This document shows positions 32,754 through 40,701 of a stretch of DNA of 64,000 nucleotides, piece after piece. The translations under genes were made by a program, and so were the position numbers. The notes beneath the pieces are model-generated. The model was not told the DNA's origin. It ran no database searches and worked only from the letters and a program-made list of their open reading frames with translations. Origin of the DNA: Sphingomonas sp. ERG5 (GTDB taxonomy: Bacteria > Pseudomonadota > Alphaproteobacteria > Sphingomonadales > Sphingomonadaceae); the NCBI RefSeq assembly GCF_000803065.1, contig NZ_JSXI01000026.1:62001-126000 (forward strand), written 5' to 3'. Position 1 is the stretch's first letter. The number at the start of each line of letters is the position of its first letter.

Positions 32754-35195
32754 ATGATGAGTTCGGTTGTGAGTCCGCGCGCGCTGCGCTTCACGGCCTT
32801 GGCTGCGGCCAGCGGCCTGGCGTTGATGGCGAATGCGGCTTGGGCGCAAACGGCTTCGCCCTCGACAAATGCGAACTTAGTCACACCGGCGCCCGGAGAT
32901 GGCGAGCAGGATAACACGGCGGCGGACATCATAGTCACGGCGCAGAAGCGCTCCGAGCGCCTCCTCGATGTCCCAGCTGCGGTCACTGCGGTCACCGCCG
33001 ACATCCTGAGCAACCAACAGATCACGTCGGCGAACGCGCTCGACAAGGTCTCGTCCTCGCTGACCGTCCGTCAGGGCACTAGTCCAAATGCGAGCGACAT
33101 ACGCATCCGCGGCGTCGGCACGTCCGTCTTCAGCGCCGGTGTGGAGCCCTCCGTATCGTTCGTCATCGACGGTGTGGTCCAGGCGAGGCAGAATCAGGGC
33201 TTCGAGGACTTCTCGGACATCGAGCGTATCGAGGTTCTTCGCGGACCCCAGGGCACCCTGTTCGGCAAGAACGCCACCGCTGGTGTCATCAACATCGTCA
33301 CCAAGCGACCGGGGGACAAGTTCGAGGGGAATGCGAGCTTCACCATCGCGGAGGAGAACGAGTACCGCGCCAAGGGATATGTGTCCGGCCCCATCGCTTC
33401 CGGCCTGAGCGCATCGCTGAGCGGTTTCTACAACAGCATTGGCGGCTTCATCAACGATACCACGCTGCGTCGCAACATCAACGGCTACAAAAGTTACGGA
33501 GGCCGGGCGAAGCTGGCTTGGGACCCCACGTCCAAGCTCAGCTTCCTGCTTTCCGGGTCGTATTCGAAGAACGATGCGGACTGCTGCTCACTAGTCTACA
33601 TTCGCGCAGACAATCCCGATCTGCGCCGGCTGCTGGGAAGCACCGTCGCGGGACCCAATAATCGTTCGACACTGCAGAACAGGCCGTACGCGAGCAACAC
33701 AACGCAGTGGCAGACGTCCCTTGAGGGCAATCTCGACCTTGGCGGCGTAACCGTGACGTCGATCACAGGCTACCAGGATTTCCGCAACTCGCAGGGTGGC
33801 GATATCGATGGGCTAAACACACCGACGCCGCTGTTTTTGACCGCCGCGATCGGCCAGTTCGACTTCAACGACGGCACGACCCACATCAAACAGTTCACAC
33901 AGGAGTTGCGCGCGGCGTCCGACAAGTCCGGGCCGGTGACCTGGGTGGCCGGCGTGTTCTACTCCAACCTCGACCTCGACACGACGTTCTTCCGCCGCGT
34001 GGGCAGTTGCACGCCGGGTGGCGCGAACGGGGTCCTGATGGTGGGACAAGCCTGCAACGTCCCGACCTACCGCTCGACGGGACTGGTCGCGAACACGTCG
34101 ACCACCAACATCGCCGCGTTCGGCCAGGCCGAGATCAAACTGATCGGTGGTCTGTCGGCCATCGGCGGCATCCGGGTCCAGCACGAGTTCAACAGCTACA
34201 GCGGCACCCGGACGTCTCCGCTGCTCGTCGGCGACCTGCTCCTGACCGCGCCGTCTTCCGGCAGCGGTTCGATCAAGGATGACGCGGTGACCGGCAAGGC
34301 CGGCCTTCAGTACAAATTTGGTCCTAACGCCCAAGCCTATGCGACATGGTCGCGTGGCTACAAGGGCGCGGCGTACGCCGTCCAGCTTGCCGCCAACTTC
34401 AGCCACCAGACTCCTGTTCAGCCCGAGACCGTCAGTGCGTGGGAGGTCGGCGGAAAGTTCCGGACGACAGACCGCAAGTTCGGGTTGGACACTGCCCTGT
34501 TCTACCAGCGCTACGCCAATCTGCAGGTCCAGGCGAACCGTTCGGACACCAGCGGGAATCCGCCGACTATCAACAACGTGCTGACCAATGCTGGCAGCGC
34601 GACGGTGAAGGGCGTGGAATTGGAAGCCGTCATCCGTCCCGTGCCGCAATTCACTGTCCGCGCCGGCGTGACGATCCTGCAGAGTAAGCTCAACGCCGAT
34701 GGCCTGAACTGTCCGCTGCAATATCAAGCGGCTGCGCCCGTCATCACGGGAACTCCACCGGCCAACATCTGCTACCGCTTGTCCGCGGGCGGCGCGACGC
34801 AACAGAACCTGCGCGATGGACGGTTGCCCAATGCGCCCGACTACCGCATCAATGTGAGCGCGCGCTACGAGAGCGGCATCACCGGCACCGGCTTCAAGGT
34901 GTTCGGCCAGGCGGCGGTGTCATTCCAGAGCGACTACAACTTTGCCATCGAGCAAGATCCGAACCAGCTGCAGGACGGGTACACGATCGTCGATATGAGC
35001 GCGGGCATCGGAACCAAGGACGACAGATACAAGATGACCTTCTTCGTGAAGAACCTGTTTGACACACACTATCTCGGCTTTGTCGGAAATGCGGCCGTAC
35101 TGACGACCGCAACCCTCTCGCCAAACAACCTGTACGGCATCGTTCCAAAGGACGCGAACCGCTACCTTGGCGCCAATTTCTCGGTCGCTTTCTGA
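32754..35195 (+). CDS. TonB-dependent receptor of the sulfated-glycan locus
   Basis: This 813-residue protein has a signal peptide (about 1-30, ending AWAQ), TonB-box region IIVTAQKRSERL, a plug domain (RIRGVGTS, VIDGVVQAR, VEVLRGPQGTLFGKNATAGVINI) and a beta-barrel with the typical C-terminal half and a final Phe (YLGANFSVAF). It should import sulfated oligosaccharides. It is closely related in the plug region to the receptor at 40701-43121. The start at 32754 follows GGGAGGA; an ATG at 32661 lies within the operator and is not used. Confidence 0.93.
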   Translation: MMSSVVSPRALRFTALAAASGLALMANAAWAQTASPSTNANLVTPAPGDGEQDNTAADIIVTAQKRSERLLDVPAAVTAVTADILSNQQITSANALDKVSSSLTVRQGTSPNASDIRIRGVGTSVFSAGVEPSVSFVIDGVVQARQNQGFEDFSDIERIEVLRGPQGTLFGKNATAGVINIVTKRPGDKFEGNASFTIAEENEYRAKGYVSGPIASGLSASLSGFYNSIGGFINDTTLRRNINGYKSYGGRAKLAWDPTSKLSFLLSGSYSKNDADCCSLVYIRADNPDLRRLLGSTVAGPNNRSTLQNRPYASNTTQWQTSLEGNLDLGGVTVTSITGYQDFRNSQGGDIDGLNTPTPLFLTAAIGQFDFNDGTTHIKQFTQELRAASDKSGPVTWVAGVFYSNLDLDTTFFRRVGSCTPGGANGVLMVGQACNVPTYRSTGLVANTSTTNIAAFGQAEIKLIGGLSAIGGIRVQHEFNSYSGTRTSPLLVGDLLLTAPSSGSGSIKDDAVTGKAGLQYKFGPNAQAYATWSRGYKGAAYAVQLAANFSHQTPVQPETVSAWEVGGKFRTTDRKFGLDTALFYQRYANLQVQANRSDTSGNPPTINNVLTNAGSATVKGVELEAVIRPVPQFTVRAGVTILQSKLNADGLNCPLQYQAAAPVITGTPPANICYRLSAGGATQQNLRDGRLPNAPDYRINVSARYESGITGTGFKVFGQAAVSFQSDYNFAIEQDPNQLQDGYTIVDMSAGIGTKDDRYKMTFFVKNLFDTHYLGFVGNAAVLTTATLSPNNLYGIVPKDANRYLGANFSVAF

Positions 35196-35304
35196 TAAGG
35201 AGAAGCTACAGGCAAGCGGCCCCGGCCGCTCGCCTGTAGCTACGTGGTTGCCGGGAAGATCGACCTACCTACCTGGGTGTTCAGTCCCGGCATCTGCTAG
35301 ATCG

Positions 35305-35761
35305 GATTGAACCACCCCGGGTTTGCCGGAGGCTTCAACTCCTGAGAAGGTGGATCCTGTATGAGCAAGACAACGAGCAAGCTTGCGCCGGAAGTCCGTG
35401 AGCGGGCGGTACGGATGGTGCTCGATCACGAGTACGACTACCGTCCCGCTGGGGACGGTAACGTCGATCGCGGAGAAGATCGGCTGCGTTCCGTAAACGC
35501 TGCACGAGTGGGTGCAGAAGGCCGAGGTTGATAGCCACAAGCAGGCTGGCGTTTCGACCGACGTTGCCAACAAGGTGAAGGCGCTGGAGCGCGGGGTCCG
35601 CGAATTGCGGCAGACCAAGGAGATTCTACGCAAGCGTCGGCATATTTTGCTCAGGCGGCGCTCGACCGCCTGTTCCGGCGGTGATCTCGTTCATCGACGA
35701 TCACCGCATGGCCGCGTAACTTAAACCATATGGCCTCCGATTGACCCGGCGCGGGTCAATC
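35305..35761 (+). mobile_element. Internally deleted IS3-family element remnant
   Basis: Imperfect terminal inverted repeats of about 29 bp lie at 35305-35333 and 35733-35761, sharing GATTGA, CCGGGT and CGGAGGC. Between them, ATG at 35361 begins an OrfA-like frame (MSKTTSKLAPEVRERAVRMVLDH) that is frameshifted near 35450 and resumes with EVDSHKQAGVSTDVANKVKALERGVRELRQ. The GTG at 35681 begins OrfB-like ISFIDDHR and is cut off after about 10 residues. The transposase is inactive. Its right end coincides with the GH3 stop codon. Confidence 0.8.
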
Positions 35762-37955
35762 ATCTAAATGACCTTTCGTCTAGATAGACGTTCTCTATCG
35801 ATTCAACAGCAACGGCCGAGCGCGCGATCGCGATGCGATAGTCGCCCTTGCCGATCCTCCAAACGTTCGCCTTTACATCGTAGTGCGCGAGCAGTCGTGG
35901 ATCGACCGACAGATTGATTGTCCGTGTTTCACCAGGCGCCAGCTCCAACCTCTCGAACGCCAGCAATCGCTGCATCGAATTTTTGTTATGTTCCAACAAA
36001 TAGAGTTGAGGAACAACCGCACCGGCACGTCGGCCTGTATTGCTCACGGTCACGCGTGCGCTCACCGTCTTGCCACCCCGCGCCGCGAAATCGGAATAGG
36101 AGAAGGTCGTGTAGCTGAGGCCATAGCCGAATGAGTAGAGCGGCTTGAGGCCCTTGGCCGCATACCAGCGATAGCCAACATTGGCGCCTTCCGTCATCTC
36201 TACAGAAACCGGTGTATTCGGCGGCGATCCATAGCTCGGTATCTCCCGCCGCGGCAGTTGATCGGTTGAAACAGGAAAGCTGATCGGCAGCCGGCCGGAC
36301 GGGTTAACCTTGCCAGTGAGGATATCCGCGATTGCTGACGCCCCTTGCTGGCCCGGGTACCAGGCGGCCAGAATCGCCTTCACCTTGTCGCGCCAGGGCA
36401 TCGCAACCGGATTGCCGGTTTGAAGCACAACGATCGTGTTGGGATTCGCCGCGGCCGTGGCGGCGATAATGGCGTCCTGATTACCCGGCAATGAAAGGTC
36501 GGGAGAATCGAAACCCTCTGATTCATATTTGTTGACGAACACGATGGCGATATCGGCTCGCTTGGCGAGCGCGGCCGCGTCTTGCGGATAGACGCCGGGA
36601 TCGAACTCGATGCTCGCCTGAGGAAGGGCCGCCTGAAGCGCTGCGAGGGGCGCGCCGGCAAACCAGCGCTCGATCCGCCACATACCCATCTGACCGGGAC
36701 CGCCAACTGGAATCGATGCCCCCCAACCACCAGGCGGCAGACCTTGCGAGGATCCGCCGCCGGACAGGACGCCGACATGAGCGTTTCGGCCGATCACCGC
36801 CACCGACCGGACGGTCGAGGCAAGCGGCAGGACATCCCCATCGTTCTTGAGCAGCACGATCCCCTTTCGAGCGACCTCCCCTGCCAATGCGGCATGCGCG
36901 GCAAAATCGATCGGCGGGGCTTTTGCCTGACCAACGATTCCGACCGCCTTCATCGAGCGTAAAATGCGCCATACCATGTCCGACAGCCGCGCTCGCGAGA
37001 AGCTGCCGTCCGCAAGTTTCGCCCGGAGTGGAGCCTCAAACCAGACTTGCTTGTCGAGCTGCTCGCCGGACTGTTGATCCAGGCCCTTCATAGCGAAATC
37101 CGGTCCGGAAACCGCGCCCCAATCCGACATCACCCACCCTTTATAACCCCACTGATTCTTCAGCACGGCGTTAAGCAGATGATCGTTGCCGCACGCCTTT
37201 TCTCCGTTGATGAGATTATAGCCGCACATTATCGCGCCAGGCTTTCCCCGCTCAATCGCGATTTGGAAGGCGAGCAGATCGCTCTCGCGATGCGCACCGT
37301 CGTCGATCACCGCATTCCAGGTGTGACGATTTGTTTCGTTCGAATTGAGCGAGAAATGCTTGACTGTCGAAATGACGCCCGCCGCCTGCGCACCACGTAC
37401 CTCTGCGCCACCCATCAGACCGGAAAGCAAAGGGTCTTCGGAAATGTACTCGAAATTCCGGCCGTTGCGAGGATCGCGAGCGAGGTTGATCCCACCGCCG
37501 AGCAGCACGTTAAATCCCTTGGCGCGAGCCTCGCTGCCCACCGCCTGACCCACCGCCTGGACCAGCCCAGGGTCGAATGTAGCGCCAATCGCGAGCCCTG
37601 CCGGAAATGCCGTCGCACTGTCTCCCTTGCGCACGCCGAACGGATTGGTGACGCCCAGACTGGCGTCGGTTTCGCGCAAGGCGGGTACCCCAAGTCGCGG
37701 AATCCCTCGGATATAACCGGCCGCGAGGATGACATCCTTGGGCCAGGTAGATGGATCCACGCTGCCAACGGGCAGCGCCATAAAGCCGTGAATGAGCGAG
37801 AAGCGCTCGTCATCCGTCATCCGCGCCTCTGTTTCGGTCGCCCAACGATCAGCGGCGACCTCCGCCGTCTCAATCGCTGCGGGTCGCTCTCGCGCGCCGG
37901 CGACGATGGATGTGCCACAGAGCAACAGCGCAACGACGATCTGCCTTACCCGCAT
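35760..37955 (-). CDS. GH3-family beta-glycosidase, exported
   Basis: This 731-residue enzyme has a signal peptide (about 1-20). The GH3 N-terminal TIM-barrel domain carries GGGINLARDPRNGRNFEY, KHFSLN and the nucleophile Asp in VMSDWGA (about residue 283); the GH3 C-terminal domain follows, and a fibronectin-III-like domain ends the protein. It removes terminal beta-linked sugars from oligosaccharides in the periplasm. The start at 37955 follows GAGGAGGGG. The stop codon lies at the IS-remnant edge, so a few C-terminal residues may have been replaced. It is divergent from the sulfatase at 38077. Confidence 0.9.
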   Translation of the reverse strand: MRVRQIVVALLLCGTSIVAGARERPAAIETAEVAADRWATETEARMTDDERFSLIHGFMALPVGSVDPSTWPKDVILAAGYIRGIPRLGVPALRETDASLGVTNPFGVRKGDSATAFPAGLAIGATFDPGLVQAVGQAVGSEARAKGFNVLLGGGINLARDPRNGRNFEYISEDPLLSGLMGGAEVRGAQAAGVISTVKHFSLNSNETNRHTWNAVIDDGAHRESDLLAFQIAIERGKPGAIMCGYNLINGEKACGNDHLLNAVLKNQWGYKGWVMSDWGAVSGPDFAMKGLDQQSGEQLDKQVWFEAPLRAKLADGSFSRARLSDMVWRILRSMKAVGIVGQAKAPPIDFAAHAALAGEVARKGIVLLKNDGDVLPLASTVRSVAVIGRNAHVGVLSGGGSSQGLPPGGWGASIPVGGPGQMGMWRIERWFAGAPLAALQAALPQASIEFDPGVYPQDAAALAKRADIAIVFVNKYESEGFDSPDLSLPGNQDAIIAATAAANPNTIVVLQTGNPVAMPWRDKVKAILAAWYPGQQGASAIADILTGKVNPSGRLPISFPVSTDQLPRREIPSYGSPPNTPVSVEMTEGANVGYRWYAAKGLKPLYSFGYGLSYTTFSYSDFAARGGKTVSARVTVSNTGRRAGAVVPQLYLLEHNKNSMQRLLAFERLELAPGETRTINLSVDPRLLAHYDVKANVWRIGKGDYRIAIARSAVAVESIENVYLDERSFR

Positions 37956-38030
37956 AAATCCCCTCCTCGGACGATTGGCCAACGATGACCGTTCAAAAAC
38001 CCTCTTCACGTCGGCGCTGATCTGGATATA

Positions 38031-38044
38031 TGACAAGCTTGTCA
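38031..38044. promoter_or_regulatory. LacI-type operator between GH3 and sulfatase genes
   Basis: TGACAAGCTTGTCA in the 121-bp divergent gap, 76 bp from the GH3 start and 33 bp from the sulfatase start. Confidence 0.85.
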
Positions 38045-38076
38045 ATACTGCATAACTGAATTGTCGCGGAGAGGCC

Positions 38077-39462
38077 ATGACATCGATTAACCGACGCAAC
38101 CTGTTGGCCAGTGCCGTCGCAACTGCGGCAATCGGCTCTCTGCGTATGCCGGCACTCGCAGCGGGCCGACGCGCACCCAACTTCATCGTCATCCAATGCG
38201 ACGACATGGGTTATGGCGACTGGGGTGCGGCGGCGCGGGGCGCGATCCGCACGCCAAACCTGGAACGCATGGCTCGCGAGGGCACCACGCTCACCGATTT
38301 CTACGCCGGGGCCAACATCTGCACGCCCTCGCGCGCGGCGATGCTCACCGGCCGCTATGCGGTGCGCACCGGGCTTGGTTATGGCGTAATCCTGGCCAAC
38401 GACAAACGCGTGCTCCCGCCCAGTGAAGTCACCATCGCAAAGGCGCTTTCCTCGCGCTATGGGACGGCGCTGATCGGCAAATGGCATCTCGGCCATACGG
38501 GCCCTGACTGGTTGCCGACACAGCACGGTTTCGATTATTATTACGGCATTCCCTACAGCCATGACATGAAGCCGCTGGCGATCTATGAGACGCGGCGCGG
38601 AGATTCCGCCCCGCCCTCGCCTCGCCCTGCGGAGATCGCGCAGCTCCAACAGCAATTCTGCGAAAAGGCGCTGGAGTTCATCTCGGCCAACCACGAGCGA
38701 CCCTTTTTCCTGGACCTGGCCCTGAGCGCTCCACACCTCCCCTCGATTCCGAGCGCGGCTTTTCGGGGGAAGTCGGCGGCGGGCGCGTATGGAGATGTCG
38801 TGCAGGAAATCGACTCCATCGTCGGTCGTATTTTGCGGCGGCTGTCCGACCTCGGCATCGCGCGCGAAACGCTGGTGATCTTCACGTCCGACAACGGTCC
38901 CTGGTTCGAGGGCGCCACGGGTGGGCTGCGTCAGAGAAAAGGCGGCGGCGGATATGAGGGCGCCTATCGGGTGCCGGCGATCGCCTGGCAACCAGGCAGC
39001 GTGCCGGCCGGCCGGCGCAGCGATGCGATCGGCATGAGCATCGATTTCCTGCCCACTTTCTGCGCAATGGCGGGCATTGCGCCACCCGCCGGAGTAACGT
39101 TGGACGGTCGCGACTTGTCCGCCACGCTTTTGCGTGGCGCCCCGAGTCCCCACGAGGAACTGCTTTTGTTCAACGACGAGGACGTGGTGGCGGTGCGGAC
39201 CCAGCGCTGGAAACTGGTCGCAGCGGACTATTATCGAAATTACTTCATGGATCTGCCATCGCGCGGCTATCCGCAACTTTACGATATGCAGGCCGACCGC
39301 ACGGAGAGCTACAGCGTCGCCGACCGACACCCGGATGTCACTGCCGACCTCACCGCGCGTCTCGCCCGAGCGCGGCAAACATTCGCGCCCTTCCGCACCC
39401 ACTCATCGACAATCATTGGAGCGCCCGTGATCGAGCAGCACACGGAGAAGCCAGCCGACTGA
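38077..39462 (+). CDS. S1-family arylsulfatase A-like enzyme
   Basis: This is a 461-residue exported sulfatase with a Tat signal (NRRNLLASAVATAAIG, about 5-20). The core begins at NFIVIQCDDMGYGDWG, the S1 signature is CTPSR (about residue 85), and IGKWHLGH and FTSDNGPW give the remaining ligands. It is similar to arylsulfatase A-type proteins. It has its own operator 33 bp upstream. The gene is followed convergently by the LacI fragment. Confidence 0.92.
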   Translation: MTSINRRNLLASAVATAAIGSLRMPALAAGRRAPNFIVIQCDDMGYGDWGAAARGAIRTPNLERMAREGTTLTDFYAGANICTPSRAAMLTGRYAVRTGLGYGVILANDKRVLPPSEVTIAKALSSRYGTALIGKWHLGHTGPDWLPTQHGFDYYYGIPYSHDMKPLAIYETRRGDSAPPSPRPAEIAQLQQQFCEKALEFISANHERPFFLDLALSAPHLPSIPSAAFRGKSAAGAYGDVVQEIDSIVGRILRRLSDLGIARETLVIFTSDNGPWFEGATGGLRQRKGGGGYEGAYRVPAIAWQPGSVPAGRRSDAIGMSIDFLPTFCAMAGIAPPAGVTLDGRDLSATLLRGAPSPHEELLLFNDEDVVAVRTQRWKLVAADYYRNYFMDLPSRGYPQLYDMQADRTESYSVADRHPDVTADLTARLARARQTFAPFRTHSSTIIGAPVIEQHTEKPAD

Positions 39463-39475
39463 TCGGTGGCGATCG

Positions 39476-39724
39476 TCAGCATCCAGGAGGAGGCGCAGTG
39501 CTTTCGCGCGCTAACTCCGGATGGAAGAACAAGCCGATCAGCAATGATCGGTCGCTCGCCATGCGGCGAGCGACCGCGTCAGGGTTGTAGTCGAGCGCGG
39601 CCATCGCTTCGCGCACGCGCTCCCGCACTATCTCGCGAACATTGGGCTCACCATTCATGAGACGGGATACGGTCTTGATTGGAACGCCCGCGCGCTGGGC
39701 AACCTCATGGATGGTAATGCCCAA
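39476..39724 (-). pseudogene. Truncated LacI-family regulator (DNA-binding part only)
   Basis: This 82-residue frame holds a complete LacI helix-turn-helix and hinge region (GITIHEVAQRAGVPIKTVSR, then MNGEPNVR, then ARRMASDRSLLIGLFF) but loses similarity right after FFHPEL and ends within 12 residues. The recognition segment matches the intact LacI at 29813-30871 almost exactly, so it was probably a second regulator of the same operator. A short peptide could still bind DNA weakly, since LacI proteins need dimerisation through the missing domain. It is most likely a decayed gene. Confidence 0.75.
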
Positions 39725-39741
39725 AAACTAGTCTCCGCGAT

Positions 39742-40701
39742 TCACTTCCGGCCCGTGGCGGGCCTGTCATTCCGCCGTGACGATGGCCCAATCGTCCGAT
39801 CGAGAAAGGACCACAGCGTGTCCATAGCGTGATCGAGGATGGATTGCTGGCGCGCCCGGTCCGTCGCTTTCAGGCCATGTTCGGCGCCGGCCACGATCTC
39901 GAGAGAAGTGTCCACCCCGGCGGCGCGTAGCACGCCCGCGAACTGTCCAGACTGATCGAGGGGCACCAGCTTGTCGCTGTCGCCATGGAGCAGGAGAAAA
40001 GGAGGGGCCCCTTTTTTCACATAGGTGGCCGGGCTTGCTGATCGCCGCCGCTCGTCGCATGGCTCCCCAGTAACGCATCCGAGATAGGTGGCTCCCAACA
40101 CTTGCCCATCCATTGCTATCGGGCCGAACCAGTCGGCCACGGCCTGCACGCAGGTTTTCCCCGGTGGCAAGGCAGCATCTTCCGGCTCGAACAGCGCGAT
40201 GCCGCACGTGGTGCCGACAGTCGCTGCGATGGTACCACCGGCCGAGCTGCCCCAAATCGCGACGCGCGTCGGATCGATGCCGTATTTGCCCGCGTGATCC
40301 CGCAGCCAGGCGATTGCCGCTTTCGCGTCGCGGACCTGCCCCGGAAAATGCACGCGCGGCGCCAGCCGGTATTGGATCGACGCGACGACATACCCGCGCG
40401 CTGCCAGGGCGGCGAGGCGAGCGGGAAAATCGGTCGCCGCACCCATCATCCGCGTGTGGCCGGTGACGAATCCGCCCCCATGAACGAAGACGATCGCCGG
40501 GTGCAGGTCGTTTCCCGGCGGGGGAAGATAGAGATCGAGCGCCAGCGTTTCGCCCTCGATCCTCCGATATGGCAGGTCGGCAACGGTCCGCACGCCGCCG
40601 GCAAAGACAGCGGGAAGCGGCGGCGGCACCGATACCTGCTGACAGGACGCCGGCACCGGCAGGCAGGCGGCGAACGCTGCCAACAAGATGTGGCGCCGCA
40701 T
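39742..40701 (-). CDS. Alpha/beta-hydrolase esterase, exported
   Basis: This 319-residue protein has a signal peptide (about 1-20). Hormone-sensitive-lipase and feruloyl-esterase-like features are the oxyanion motif HGGGF (about 75) and the nucleophile elbow GSSAGG (about 151), with Asp near LLHGDSD and His near AEHGLK completing the triad. It probably de-esterifies imported oligosaccharides. Its start overlaps the stop of the upstream TonB receptor by 1 bp, so the two are one operon controlled by the operator at 43202. Confidence 0.88.
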   Translation of the reverse strand: MRRHILLAAFAACLPVPASCQQVSVPPPLPAVFAGGVRTVADLPYRRIEGETLALDLYLPPPGNDLHPAIVFVHGGGFVTGHTRMMGAATDFPARLAALAARGYVVASIQYRLAPRVHFPGQVRDAKAAIAWLRDHAGKYGIDPTRVAIWGSSAGGTIAATVGTTCGIALFEPEDAALPPGKTCVQAVADWFGPIAMDGQVLGATYLGCVTGEPCDERRRSASPATYVKKGAPPFLLLHGDSDKLVPLDQSGQFAGVLRAAGVDTSLEIVAGAEHGLKATDRARQQSILDHAMDTLWSFLDRTIGPSSRRNDRPATGRK

